Position numbers and translations under genes: made by a program
Assembly: GCF_029846175.1 (NCBI RefSeq)
Contig: NZ_JARWAC010000016.1
Coordinates: 343,167-407,166 of the forward strand
DNA: 64,000 nt
Direction: 5' to 3'
From: Sphaerisporangium sp. TRM90804
Lineage (GTDB): Bacteria; Actinomycetota; Actinomycetes; Streptosporangiales; Streptosporangiaceae
Shown here: positions 37,947-46,557 of the stretch, piece by piece
How positions within the stretch are numbered: the stretch's first letter is position 1
Layout: each line of letters starts with the position of its first letter
Notes under the pieces: model-generated
Databases searched by the model: none
Told to the model about the DNA's origin: nothing
The model's input: only the letters and a program-made list of their open reading frames with translations

Positions 37947-40136
37947 ATGAGTGATGAGTTGGAGAGCACCCGGCAGGCCCTGCAGGCGGCCGTGGCGGCG
38001 GCGGCCGGCGCCGCCGAGCTCGCCCGGCTGCTGGAGGACTACCAGCGGCGGCTCGCCGAGGCGGCCGCGTCGGAGGCGGAGGCGGTCACCCGGCGGCGCG
38101 AGGCCGAGGCCCGGCTGAAGGCCGTCGAGAAGCGGACGGCCCTGCTCGCCCGGAACCTGGCCGAGCAGCGCTACCAGACCGAGGTCGCCCAGTGGCGGCT
38201 GGAGGGCGTCCAGGGCAGCCGGTGGTCCCGGCTCGGCGACGCCATCCACACCAAGAACCCCGGCGAGGTGGCCCGCACGCTCAAGAGCCCGGTGTCCCGC
38301 CGTCCCGCCCCCAAGCGCTCGGACTTCTCACCCGTGCCGCCCCCGGCCGAGGCCGAGCCGGTGGCCCCGGCGGTGCCCGAGCCGTCCGGACCGGCCGTGT
38401 CCACCGCGATGGCCGAGGGCTTCGTCGTCCCCAAGGGCCCGCTGACCCGGCCGTACCTCACCGTCGCGGCGATCGTGGACCGCCAGTCGGAGGCCCTGTT
38501 CCGGTACGAGTGGCGCCAGGTCACCAACTTCGGCCCCGACAACTGGCGGGAGATGCTGGACGAGCACCGCCCGCACCTGCTCTTCGTGGAGTCGGTGCGC
38601 CCCGGCCCCCGCCAGGGCAACGGCGGGCGCTGGCTGGAGGAGCTGGCGGGCCGCTCCCGGGGTCTGCGCGACCTCGTCGAGGAGTGCGGCCGCAGAGGCA
38701 TCCGCACGGTCTTCTGGCACTCCGGCGGCCCGGTGTCCGTCAGCGTCCCGATGGCCGGGTACTTCGACCACGTCCTGGCCACCTCCCAACAGCGGGCCCG
38801 CGAGTGGCGCGCCGCCCTCCGTCACGACCGCGTGGCCGTCCTCCCCCACGCCGTCCAACCCCGAGTCCACAACCTCATCCCCGCCGCCCCACGCCCCACG
38901 GCGCCCCGTCCGGCCCCCACGGCGCAGCCGGCCCCCACCGCCGAGACCGCGTCCGAGGCCACGCCCGGCCTTCCCGGGACATCGCCGGACGCCGCATCCG
39001 GCGCCGCCTCCCACACGGCGCGGCCGGGTCTCGACCCCGCGACGCAGGCCAACGGCGGTGCCGCGTCCCATGGCCCGCTGCCGGTGGCGAACGGCCGTGC
39101 CGGGGTCGGGCTGCTCGGGACCGTGCTGCGGGGGGCGCCGCCCGCGGACCTCGGATGGCGGCCGCTGATCGACGGGAAGGCCTCCTACGACGACCTGCTG
39201 ATCGCCTACCGGTCGGTGTCGCTCGTCCTCGCCGGCCCGGACGCCGAGGCCAGGACGCTGGCCGAGCTGGCAGCCTGCGGCACCCCCGTCATGCGGCTCA
39301 CCGCACCGGTCGAGGCGGACGAAGAGGCGCTGCGCCGGACGGCCGAGGCCGTCACCGCCCACCTCGCGGCCGAGGCCGAGCGCACCGCGGAGGCACACCA
39401 CGCCTGGCGGGCGTCGGTCCCGGTGACCCCGCTGCTCGACCCCATCCTCGACTGGATCGGCGTCCCGTCCGTGCGGAACACCGCGGAGATCACCGCCATC
39501 GCGGCCGTCACCGGGCAGGCCGAGCTGGACAACCTGCTGGCCGCTCTGCGCCACCAGGCCCGCCGCCCCGGCCAGCTGGTGATCGTCGCCGAAGGCCTGG
39601 ACGGCGCCGTGGTGGAGAAGGCGGCCCAGGCGGTCCACAAGGGCGAGCTGACCGTCCGCGAGGCCCGCGAGCCCGTGACCCGGGGCGCCGCCCTCGACCG
39701 CGCCCTCCGCCTCGCCGACGGCGACCTGGTGGCCGTCCTCGACCCCCGCGACCGGTACGGCGAGCACTACCTGGCCGACCTCGCCGCCTACCTCACCGCC
39801 GTGGACGCCGAGATCATCGGCAAGGCGTCCTTCTACACCCACATTCAGTCCACCGGCGCGACCCTGCTCCGCCAGCCCGGCGCCGAGCACCGCTTCCTCC
39901 CCGAGGTCACCGGCGGCACCGTCCTGGCCCGCCGCCAGACCCTGACCGCGCTGGGCATAGCCGACCTGTCCGAAGACTGGGACGAGACCCTCATGCGTCA
40001 ATGCCGCACGGACGGCATCCGCGTCTACTCCGCCGACCGCCACAACTACACCCGAACCCGCCCCACCCCCACCCCCCACCTCCTCACCTCCGCCCACCTC
40101 CTCCCAGACTCGACGCCCTTGCAGATCATGCTCTGA
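37947..40136 (+). CDS. large glycosyltransferase-like protein with coiled-coil N-terminus
   Basis: Protein of 729 residues. Residues about 5-90 form an Ala/Glu/Arg-rich coiled coil. A CgeB-like region follows (about 165-310), with FGPDNWREMLDEHRPHLLFV and TVFWHSGGPVSVSVPM. A Pro/Ala-rich linker (about 315-385) leads to a second Rossmann-like part with LRLADGDLVAVLDPRDRYG, a GT2-like DxD region. It is probably a cell-surface or spore glycan glycosyltransferase. The donor and acceptor are unknown. It starts at ATG 37947, divergent from the asparagine-synthetase-like gene. Confidence 0.78.
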   Translation: MSDELESTRQALQAAVAAAAGAAELARLLEDYQRRLAEAAASEAEAVTRRREAEARLKAVEKRTALLARNLAEQRYQTEVAQWRLEGVQGSRWSRLGDAIHTKNPGEVARTLKSPVSRRPAPKRSDFSPVPPPAEAEPVAPAVPEPSGPAVSTAMAEGFVVPKGPLTRPYLTVAAIVDRQSEALFRYEWRQVTNFGPDNWREMLDEHRPHLLFVESVRPGPRQGNGGRWLEELAGRSRGLRDLVEECGRRGIRTVFWHSGGPVSVSVPMAGYFDHVLATSQQRAREWRAALRHDRVAVLPHAVQPRVHNLIPAAPRPTAPRPAPTAQPAPTAETASEATPGLPGTSPDAASGAASHTARPGLDPATQANGGAASHGPLPVANGRAGVGLLGTVLRGAPPADLGWRPLIDGKASYDDLLIAYRSVSLVLAGPDAEARTLAELAACGTPVMRLTAPVEADEEALRRTAEAVTAHLAAEAERTAEAHHAWRASVPVTPLLDPILDWIGVPSVRNTAEITAIAAVTGQAELDNLLAALRHQARRPGQLVIVAEGLDGAVVEKAAQAVHKGELTVREAREPVTRGAALDRALRLADGDLVAVLDPRDRYGEHYLADLAAYLTAVDAEIIGKASFYTHIQSTGATLLRQPGAEHRFLPEVTGGTVLARRQTLTALGIADLSEDWDETLMRQCRTDGIRVYSADRHNYTRTRPTPTPHLLTSAHLLPDSTPLQIML

Positions 40137-40253
40137 CCCAAGCGCGTCCCCCGCCAAGGCATGGGCCTCGCCTCCGCGCGCTGCGCGCACTCCGGCTCGG
40201 GCTGTACCTCCCAGGGGGCTCCGCCCCTCGCTCACCGATAACCCCCGAGCCAG

Positions 40254-40517
40254 TCGGGGCAGTTCCCCGCCGTGGTCGGTGACCCTGAGGCACAGGTCTT
40301 CGGGCGTCGCCCATAGGGAAAGCCGAATCGGTGGCGTCCCGTGGCAGACGGCGTTGCCGAGCAGTTCGCCGACCACGAGGACGACGTCGTCGACCAGGAT
40401 TTCGAGCCCCCAGCCGATGGGCCTCTCCCTGACTCTGCCTCGAACATCGCTGATGACCGCCAGGTCGTGCGGAACGTCCCATGCCACGGTGCGAAGCCCG
40501 TCAGGGGGCGCGGTCAT
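40254..40517 (-). pseudogene. truncated HATPase-type (anti-sigma-factor-like) ATP-binding protein
   Basis: The ATG at 40517 has AAGGAG nearby and begins a normal small serine-kinase-like HATPase protein: LVVGELLGNAVCHGTPPIRL gives the N box and LRVTDHGGELPR the G1 box. After residue 88 homology stops. The reading frame runs on through unrelated GC-rich sequence and into the opposite strand of the glycosyltransferase gene with no stop. The G2 region needed for nucleotide binding is missing. It is interpreted as a 3'-truncated remnant. Confidence 0.65.
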
Positions 40518-40601
40518 CGAGACTCCTTCCGAAAGGGGTGCGGGGGATCGGCGTGCTCCGTGAAGGGGCGTCGGTCGCGCACCGACGTTTCCAACCGGCG
40601 A

Positions 40602-40757
40602 GCCCACGAACTCCGCCTCGCGCATCGACACCCGTAGTTCGTCGACCGAACGGGCCACCACGGTCACGGGAACGGGCGTCGGCCACGTGGCGATGGCATG
40701 AAACCGACGGCTGCCGACGCCGTACCAGACGGCCCACGCGGGCTCCGTCTGATCCAC
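40602..40757 (-). pseudogene. fragment of a small conserved actinobacterial protein
   Basis: On the minus strand the segment WAVWYGVGSRRFHAIATWPT and the following TVVARSVDELRVSMREAEF resemble a short protein seen beside HATPase and XRE-DUF5753 genes in this group. Here there is no stop codon before the HATPase start, so the two frames are fused. No good ribosome binding site precedes it. Function unknown; family recall is from memory. Confidence 0.45.
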
Positions 40758-40799
40758 CTGGTCTGCCGCCGCCCGCTCGGCCTCATCCCAACTCCTCCG

Positions 40800-40905
40800 G
40801 CGAACCGGCGTGACGAGATCGTCGACCTCGCCCGGGACGCCCGGAAGAAGGGCTGGTGGCAGGCGTATGGCGACCTGCCAACGGAGTACGCCAGTTACAT
40901 AGCTG
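40800..40905 (+). pseudogene. fragment of an XRE-DUF5753 regulator gene
   Basis: About 35 codons on the plus strand read RDEIVDLARDARKKGWWQAY then GDLPTEYASYIA, the beginning of a DUF5753 domain (compare ARRPGWWQQYEDLDLDPYIG in the intact gene at 2.5 kb). No helix-turn-helix precedes it, and the sequence switches abruptly to an ATPase fragment in another frame. It is a recombination or deletion junction. Confidence 0.7.
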
Positions 40906-41218
40906 CTCACCCTGCCAGGCCTCCCCCACCTCGTGGTGCTGGACGAGCCCGAACTGGGCCTGCACCCCTACGCCACCGTCCACCTGGCCGACATGTCGCG
41001 AGCCGCCTCACGCGATCGCCAGGTCCTCATCGCAACCCAGTCCGTGACGCTGACGAACCAGTTCGCGCTGGACGACCTCGTCGTGGTCGAGCGGTCTGGG
41101 TGACTCGTCCACCTTCGATCGCCTCGATCCTGGACGACTGCACGACTGGCTGGCGCTGTATCCGCTGGGTGAGCTCTGGGAGAAGAATCTGCTCGGCGGG
41201 AGACCACAGGCCCAGTGA
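40903..41218 (+). pseudogene. frameshifted C-terminal fragment of an AAA ATPase (OLD/RecF-like)
   Basis: From 40903 the frame reads LLTLPGLPHLVVLDEPELGL, then HPYATVHLADM and DRQVLIATQSVTLTNQFALD, giving Walker B (LVVLDEPELGLHP) and the following histidine-switch-like segment of an SMC/OLD-type ATPase. A stop occurs at 41101. A -1 shift at about 41099 restores the natural ending (STFDRLDPGRLHDW then LGELWEKNLLGGRP) to 41218. The N-terminal two thirds, including Walker A, are missing. It is a dead gene remnant. Confidence 0.75.
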
Positions 41219-41407
41219 TGACGGGCGGACTGGGTGATCTTCCGCTGTCCTTGATCGGGCCTCGTTCCCGGCGTATCGAAGCGCTGCGGGCTTCGTCGGC
41301 AGGACGGGTCTGTCTTCGGGGTTAGGAGAACAGCCCGAGCGTAGCGAGGCCCACTTGCGAGACGGGGAGCCTTCCCACAGGCCGGGGAGCGGGTCCCGGC
41401 CGGGGAG

Positions 41408-41425
41408 TGAGTAGGGCCTTACTCA
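41408..41425. promoter_or_regulatory. inverted repeat TGAGTA-n6-TACTCA upstream of the MACPF-like gene
   Basis: Perfect 6-base arms TGAGTA (41408-41413) and TACTCA (41420-41425) end 35 bases before the preferred ATG at 41461. The site is AT-rich relative to its surroundings and is a candidate operator for the two-gene unit. The gap 41219-41407 shows no gene. Confidence 0.45.
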
Positions 41426-41460
41426 TGTGGTCTTGGGCGGGGGTGCGGTTGCCTCGGGGT

Positions 41461-43101
41461 ATGGCAGATACGCAGCGCACGGTCCCATTCATGGATGGGA
41501 TGGCCCTGGGGCTGGGGCTGAACGATCTCACGGGGGCGGTCGGGTCGTTGGCCGCGGTGACCTATGGGGGAGTGGTGTCGGCGGACGGCGACTCCGGCAT
41601 GGAGGCGCGGTACGACACGGCGCTCATCTACTCCAGCGAGCAGATGTACGAGTCGCTCGGCATCAGCGTCAGCGCCGAAGGCAGGTACGGGCTGTTCAGC
41701 GGCGAGGGCAAGTTCAAGTTCGCGGAGGAGTCCAAGTTCAACTCCCAGTCGACGTTCCTCATGGCGCGCGCCGACATCCAGAACGCGTTCACCCGCGTCG
41801 AGGCCCCCACTCCCGTCGAGGACGCCAAGGAGCTGGTCCGCAAGGGCGAGCAGGAGACGTTCCGCAAGCGGTACGGCGACCTGTTCATCCGGGGGGTGAA
41901 GAGCGGCGGCGAGTACGTCGCGGTGCTGTCGATCACGTCGCAGAGCCAGGAGGACCAGCGGTCGCTGGGCGTCGCGCTCAAGGCGGGGTTCGACGGCATC
42001 GTGGCGGGCGGCTCGATCAACTCCGACCTGCAGACGAAGATCTCCTCCCTGCGTCAGCGGTCCGAGATCAGGGTGACCACCTACCAGCGCGGCGGGTCGG
42101 GCGAGCAGGTCTCCTACACCGGCACCATCGAGACGGTCATGGAACGGCTGCGGACGTTCGCCACCGCGGTCCAGCAGAGCCCGAAGGCGTACTCGGTGCA
42201 GGCGGCGTCGTACGAGACGCTCGTGTTCCCCGACCAGCCGAGCCCGTTCGACATCGAGCAGGCGCGTGAGGTCCTGGAGGACTGCATGCGCAAGCGGCTG
42301 CAGATCATGACCATCCGCAACGACATCGAGCTGGTGCTGCTGCATCCGGAGTACTTCAAGTCGCCGCCGGCCTCGGCGGTGCTGAACGGCTGGAGCCGCG
42401 CGATCACCGAGCAGCTCAACGCGCTCGACCGCCACGTGCGGCGCGTCATCTCCCACGGGGCCGGGGACACCGAGTTCTTCCCGCTGGTCCTGCCCGACGG
42501 CCTGGCGATCCCCGAACGGCTGCTGCACTCCAGCGCGCAGGTGGAGATCTACACGCACGCCGACTACCAGATGGAGCCGTGGCAGGGCATCCCCGGCCGC
42601 AAGCAGGTGCTCGCGCCCGGCTGGTACGACGACGCCAAGAGCCAGATCCTCGTCGGCAACGACCAGATCAGCTCGCTGAAGGTGCCGGAGGGTCTCGCGG
42701 TCAGGGCGTACGAGCACGCCTGGTTCCAGGGCGCGTTCATCGACTTCACCACCGACGTGCCGGCCGTGCCGATGGACTGGAACGACCGCATCTCCTCGCT
42801 CGTGATCTTCCCGGCGGCCGGCCAGCCCCCGCGGGTCGACCACATCGTGGCGCTCGACTTCGCGTGGACGCTCCGCGCCCTGGTGCTCAAGCCGGGCCGC
42901 TACCCCGACCTCGGCGGCACGCCGCTGGGCGCCGGGCACCTGGGCGCGCTGCTCATCCCGTCGGGAATGCTCGTCCGGCTCTGGGACGGGCCCGGGTTCA
43001 CCGGCGCGTCCACCGAGTTCCTCGGCGACGTCGTCGAACTGCCCGCCGACTGGAACGACCGCGCGGTGTCCATCGAGGTGGAGGACCTGCGCCCGCGGTG
43101 A
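41461..43101 (+). CDS. MACPF-like protein with C-terminal beta-gamma-crystallin domains
   Basis: Putative calcium-responsive pore-forming protein of 546 residues with no signal peptide. Residues about 15-250 resemble the membrane-attack-complex/perforin fold: helical and strand segments leading to RYGDLFIRGVKSGG (Tyr138-Gly139 and Gly149-Gly150), in the position of the YGTHF signature. Residues about 360-455 form a beta-gamma-crystallin domain with two canonical calcium motifs, NDQISS (400-405) and NDRISS (441-446). Residues about 460-546 form a second copy with one degenerate motif NDRAVS (532-537). The ATG at 41461 is preferred over GTG 41407. A leaderless serine protease gene follows after 45 bases. 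The MACPF call is from motif pattern only. Confidence 0.7.
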   Translation: MADTQRTVPFMDGMALGLGLNDLTGAVGSLAAVTYGGVVSADGDSGMEARYDTALIYSSEQMYESLGISVSAEGRYGLFSGEGKFKFAEESKFNSQSTFLMARADIQNAFTRVEAPTPVEDAKELVRKGEQETFRKRYGDLFIRGVKSGGEYVAVLSITSQSQEDQRSLGVALKAGFDGIVAGGSINSDLQTKISSLRQRSEIRVTTYQRGGSGEQVSYTGTIETVMERLRTFATAVQQSPKAYSVQAASYETLVFPDQPSPFDIEQAREVLEDCMRKRLQIMTIRNDIELVLLHPEYFKSPPASAVLNGWSRAITEQLNALDRHVRRVISHGAGDTEFFPLVLPDGLAIPERLLHSSAQVEIYTHADYQMEPWQGIPGRKQVLAPGWYDDAKSQILVGNDQISSLKVPEGLAVRAYEHAWFQGAFIDFTTDVPAVPMDWNDRISSLVIFPAAGQPPRVDHIVALDFAWTLRALVLKPGRYPDLGGTPLGAGHLGALLIPSGMLVRLWDGPGFTGASTEFLGDVVELPADWNDRAVSIEVEDLRPR

Positions 43102-43146
43102 GCCGGGCCCCGCCCATCCCAACGACCTACACGAGACAGGTGCGAA

Positions 43147-44106
43147 ATGGACATACCCCAGGAAATGGTGGACGCCCTTCCCGCCCTCGGGGCCGAAGTG
43201 CTGCCGCTCGACGGCGTGAACGGCATGGACATCGGGCTCGACCCGTTCGGCGAGCCCGCCATCCGCCTGCTGGTCACCGACCCGGACGACCCGCCGGGCG
43301 GGCTGCCCGGCAGCTTCGCCGGCTTCCCGGTCATCCTGGTGGCCGGGACGCCGATCACCGAGGCCGTCACCCCGGACGCCGGCAAGCACGCCCCCGTGCT
43401 CGGCGGGATCCAGCTGGGCCGCCGGGAGATCGTGGGCGGGCTCGCCACCACCGGAACGCTCGGCTGCGTCCTCCGGGACGGGTTCTCCGGCGAACCGGTC
43501 GCGATCAGCAACGCCCACGTGCTGCTCGGCGACATCACGAGCGGCGGGTTCGCCGTCGGCGACGTGATCCAGCAGCCGGCGCCCACCACCGACCCGCCGC
43601 CGACCGCAGAGCGCCTCGGCACCCTGCTGCGCTGGCGGTTCCCCGACACCCCGGCCCTGTTCCCGTCGCCGGGCAGCGGCGGCGTGTCCGGCTTCTGGGA
43701 CGCGGCGGTCTGCTCGATCGACGAGGGGCGGGGCGCGAGCGTCGGCGAGATCGCCGAGATCGGCACGGTCACCGGCATCGGCACCGCGCGCCTCGGCGAG
43801 ACCGTGCGCAAGCGCGGCCACCGCACGCTGCTCACCTTCGGCACGGTCGTCGGCCTGTTCGGCAGCTACGCGGTGTGGGACTCCAACGGCGCCTTCCAGT
43901 GGTGGATGCTGGGGCAGATCGCCATCGACGTCATCGACGACGCGAGCCTGAACCCCGACGGCATCTGGTCCAACTCCGGGGACTCCGGCTCCGTGGTGGT
44001 CAACGAGGCCAACGAGATCATCGGCCTGCACCACGCGGGGGACGCCACCACGGGGTACGCCTCCGACTTCGGGCCGCTCGCCCTCGCCCTCGACATCACC
44101 CTGTAG
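43147..44106 (+). CDS. leaderless trypsin-like serine protease
   Basis: Predicted cytoplasmic serine protease of 319 residues without a signal peptide or membrane segment. The catalytic triad is intact: His124 in AISNAHVLL, Asp185 in GFWDAAVCSID and Ser280 in SNSGDSGSVVVNE. The first 95 residues form an N-terminal domain not found in secreted trypsins. RKRGHRTLLTFGTVVGLFG is typical of the bacterial Nal1-like branch. It is 45 bases after the MACPF/crystallin gene on the same strand, so it is likely co-transcribed. It may process that partner; this is inference from adjacency. Confidence 0.88.
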   Translation: MDIPQEMVDALPALGAEVLPLDGVNGMDIGLDPFGEPAIRLLVTDPDDPPGGLPGSFAGFPVILVAGTPITEAVTPDAGKHAPVLGGIQLGRREIVGGLATTGTLGCVLRDGFSGEPVAISNAHVLLGDITSGGFAVGDVIQQPAPTTDPPPTAERLGTLLRWRFPDTPALFPSPGSGGVSGFWDAAVCSIDEGRGASVGEIAEIGTVTGIGTARLGETVRKRGHRTLLTFGTVVGLFGSYAVWDSNGAFQWWMLGQIAIDVIDDASLNPDGIWSNSGDSGSVVVNEANEIIGLHHAGDATTGYASDFGPLALALDITL

Positions 44107-44157
44107 CCCGGCGAGATCGGCCCCCGAGCGGGACGGCGGACACCCCGGCCCGGCCTC

Positions 44158-44163
44158 TATCCT
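44158..44163 (+). promoter_or_regulatory. -10 box TATCCT for a leaderless DALR-protein transcript
   Basis: TATCCT ends six bases before the ATG at 44170, the spacing expected when transcription starts at the start codon. No ribosome binding site is present. No convincing -35 is visible. Confidence 0.4.
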
Positions 44164-44169
44164 GCGGGC

Positions 44170-44910
44170 ATGTGCGTGGAGGCGCTGACGGCGGCGCTCG
44201 GGGCGGCCCCGGTGCCGCGCGGCGGCTGGGGTCGGACGGCGGCGTTCGTCTCGTCGGCGGCGGCCGGTGACGGCGCGAGCGGGGCGGGGGAACTGGCGGC
44301 GCGGGTGCGCGCCGTGCCCGGCGTCCGGAAGGTGGACGTCCGGGCGGACGGGCTGCTGGTGATCGAGGTCGCCGTGCCGGGGGAGATCGTGCGGGAGATC
44401 CTCACGCGCGCGGGCGCGGGGGAGCGGGCGCGCGAGGCGGACGGGACGGGCGTCGGCACGGGGGCGGCAGGGGTGGGCTCCGCAGATGAGGGGGAGGAGC
44501 GGGGCGGCCCCTGGCCGGACTTCCCGCGCACCTGGAGCAACCCCGGGTTCGCCGTCAGGTACGCGTACGTGCGGGCCGGGGACGTCGCCCGCTGGGCTCG
44601 TGAGCTCGGCGTGGAGGGGGCCGCCGGGTTCCGGCCGGAGCTGCTGGCGGACGCGACCGACCGGGCGGTGCTGCGGGTGCTGGCGGAGCTGCCCAGCAGG
44701 CGGGAGAGCCGGGACCCGGGCTGGCAGGCCTACCTGGAGCGGCTGGCGGCGGCCTACCACGACGCGTTCGAGCGGGCTCCGGCGCTGCCGCGCGGGGACG
44801 AGGCGCCGTCCGCGACCCACGTTGCGCGGGTGTGGACGGCGCGAGCCGTGCGCGAGGTGCTCGCCGAGGGCATGGCGGCGCTCGGCGTCCCGCCCCCGGC
44901 GAGGATCTGA
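44170..44910 (+). CDS. DALR anticodon-binding-domain protein (ArgS C-terminus-like)
   Basis: Protein of 246 residues related to the arginyl-tRNA synthetase C-terminal half but lacking the catalytic HIGH/KMSKS domain. Residues about 5-85 look like the ArgS additional domain (VRAVPGVRKVDVRADGLLVI). Residues about 115-246 are the DALR helical bundle, with NPGFAVRYAYVRAGDVARWA, AYLERLAAAYHDAFERA and the terminal VREVLAEGMAALGVPPPARI. A stand-alone DALR protein just upstream of lysA is common in related actinobacteria. It may bind tRNA or assist ArgS; its function is unproven. Confidence 0.88.
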   Translation: MCVEALTAALGAAPVPRGGWGRTAAFVSSAAAGDGASGAGELAARVRAVPGVRKVDVRADGLLVIEVAVPGEIVREILTRAGAGERAREADGTGVGTGAAGVGSADEGEERGGPWPDFPRTWSNPGFAVRYAYVRAGDVARWARELGVEGAAGFRPELLADATDRAVLRVLAELPSRRESRDPGWQAYLERLAAAYHDAFERAPALPRGDEAPSATHVARVWTARAVREVLAEGMAALGVPPPARI

Positions 44911-44972
44911 TCGCCCGGCCCGGTCACCGGGCCCGGTCGTCGGATTCGATCATCGGCCTGGTCGCCGGATCC

Positions 44973-45016
44973 GGCCATCCGGTCCGGGCATCGGGCCCGG
45001 CCATCGGGTCCGGTCG
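44973..45016. repeat. degenerate 13-14-bp tandem repeats before lysA
   Basis: Successive units resemble CCGGATCCGGCCAT, CCGGTCCGGGCAT, CGGGCCCGGCCAT and CGGGTCCGGTCG; related sequence continues upstream to about 44915. They fill most of the 264-base gap between the DALR gene and lysA. No gene is seen there. Confidence 0.65.
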
Positions 45017-45161
45017 CGGGGAGTCGAACGCCCATACGGAGGGTGATCGAAAAGCGGCGAACGATCACAACGGGCGCATCGTGGGACGGGGCGCCGGGGA
45101 GATCTTTCTGTTGGCCGTCTCGCAGGGTGGGCAACGGGCGCGGGGGGATCAGAGGGTCGGA

Positions 45162-45167
45162 TAGCCT
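45162..45167 (+). promoter_or_regulatory. -10 box TAGCCT for a possibly leaderless lysA transcript
   Basis: TAGCCT lies seven bases before GTG 45175, which has no ribosome binding site of its own. This spacing suggests transcription starting at the start codon. The -35 region is GC-rich and unconvincing. Confidence 0.4.
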
Positions 45168-45174
45168 CGTTCGG

Positions 45175-46557
45175 GTGAGCCGATTCGCCCATCCCGCTGG
45201 TGACCGCCACGCCGAGGTAATGCCTGAAGAGCGGCCTCCCCGGGCTCCCGCCGATCTCAATACGCTCGTGCCGTCCATCTGGCCGCGAACGTCCGGCCGC
45301 GCCGACGGCGCGGTGACGATCGCCGGCGTGGACGTCAGAGACCTCGCCCGTGAGTACGGCACGCCCCTGTACGTCGTCGACGAGGCCGACTTCCGGTCCC
45401 GCGCGCGCGACTACAAGGCCGCGTTCGCCGGCGACGACGTCTACTACGCGGGCAAGGCGTTCCTGTGCAAGGAGGTCGCCCGCTGGGTCGACCAGGAGGG
45501 CCTGGGCCTCGACGTCTGCAGCGCCGGCGAGCTCGCCGTGGCGCTGAGCGTCGGCTTCCCGCCCGAGCGCATCGCCCTGCACGGCAACAACAAGTCGTAC
45601 GCCGAGCTGGAGCGCGCCCTGCGCGCCGGTGTGGGCCGCATCGTCGTCGACTCCTTCGACGAGATCGCGCGCGTCGGCTATCTCGCCGACGAGCTGGGCG
45701 TGCGGGCCAAGGTGCAGATCCGCATCACCACCGGCGTCGAGGCGCACACGCACGAGTTCATCGCGACCGCGCACGACGACCAGAAGTTCGGCCTGTCCCT
45801 CAACAGCGGCGCGGCGGCCGAGGCCGTCCGCCGCGTGCTGGCGCTGCCCCAGCTCGAGCTGGTCGGCCTGCACTCCCACATCGGCTCGCAGATCTTCGAC
45901 ACCGCCGGCTTCGAGGTCGCGGCCCGCCGCCTGGCGGTGCTGCTGACCCAGGTCAAGGAGGAGCACGGCGTCATCCTGCCCGAGCTCGACCTCGGCGGCG
46001 GGTACGGCATCGCCTACGTCGAGGGCGACGACCCGCCCGACATCAAGATCGTGGCCGACAACCTGCGCCAGATCGTCGCCCGGGTCTGCGAGGACGCCGG
46101 GCTGCCGGTGCCGCGCCTGACCGTCGAGCCCGGCCGGGGCATCGTCGGCCCCGGCGGCGTCACGGTCTACGAGGTCGGCACGGTCAAGGACGTCGAGGGC
46201 ATCCGCTCCTACGTCAGCGTCGACGGCGGCATGAGCGACAACCTGCGCACCGCCCTGTACGCGGCCGAGTACACCTGCGTGCTGGCGTCGCGGGTCAGCG
46301 ACGCCCCGCCCGCGCTGTCGCGGGTGGTCGGCAAGCACTGCGAGAGCGGCGACATCGTCGTCCGCGACGTCTGGCTGCCGGGGGACGTCGTGCCCGGAGA
46401 CCTGCTGGTGGTCCCGGCGACGGGCGCCTACTGCCGGTCGCTCGCGCACAACTACAACTACCTGCCCCGGCCCGCCGTGGTCGCGGTCAAGGACGGCGAG
46501 TCACGGGTGATCATGCAGCGCGACACCGAGGAAGACCTCTTGAGGGGGCAAGTGTGA
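45175..46557 (+). CDS. lysA: diaminopimelate decarboxylase
   Basis: Last step of lysine biosynthesis: PLP-dependent decarboxylation of meso-diaminopimelate. 460 residues. The PLP lysine is in [43 protein letters not shown] and the active-site Cys motif GKHCESGDI are all present. The GTG at 45175 gives the standard N-terminus; an ATG at 45220 is an alternative. The stop overlaps the hom start (GTGA), so lysA and hom are translationally coupled. Confidence 0.96.
   Translation: MSRFAHPAGDRHAEVMPEERPPRAPADLNTLVPSIWPRTSGRADGAVTIAGVDVRDLAREYGTPLYVVDEADFRSRARDYKAAFAGDDVYYAGKAFLCKEVARWVDQEGLGLDVCSAGELAVALSVGFPPERIALHGNNKSYAELERALRAGVGRIVVDSFDEIARVGYLADELGVRAKVQIRITTGVEAHTHEFIATAHDDQKFGLSLNSGAAAEAVRRVLALPQLELVGLHSHIGSQIFDTAGFEVAARRLAVLLTQVKEEHGVILPELDLGGGYGIAYVEGDDPPDIKIVADNLRQIVARVCEDAGLPVPRLTVEPGRGIVGPGGVTVYEVGTVKDVEGIRSYVSVDGGMSDNLRTALYAAEYTCVLASRVSDAPPALSRVVGKHCESGDIVVRDVWLPGDVVPGDLLVVPATGAYCRSLAHNYNYLPRPAVVAVKDGESRVIMQRDTEEDLLRGQV

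Noticed and set aside
40126..40482. 118-codon minus-strand frame beside the HATPase remnant
   Set aside because: Wrong frame relative to the clear HATPase motifs; Arg-rich shadow translation.
41407..41460. GTG 41407 as the start of the MACPF-like gene
   Set aside because: It would place the TGAGTA/TACTCA dyad inside the coding region and add residues unlike the domain start; ATG 41461 is preferred, though not proven.
40137..44106. An integrated mobile element with ends
   Set aside because: No transposase, integrase, tRNA target or flanking direct repeats were found, so only gene remnants can be claimed.
41419..44820. Minus-strand open frame of over 1,100 codons opposite the MACPF-like and protease genes
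   Set aside because: It is the high-GC antisense shadow of three real genes; the translation is Arg/Gly/Val/Pro-biased and has no domain.
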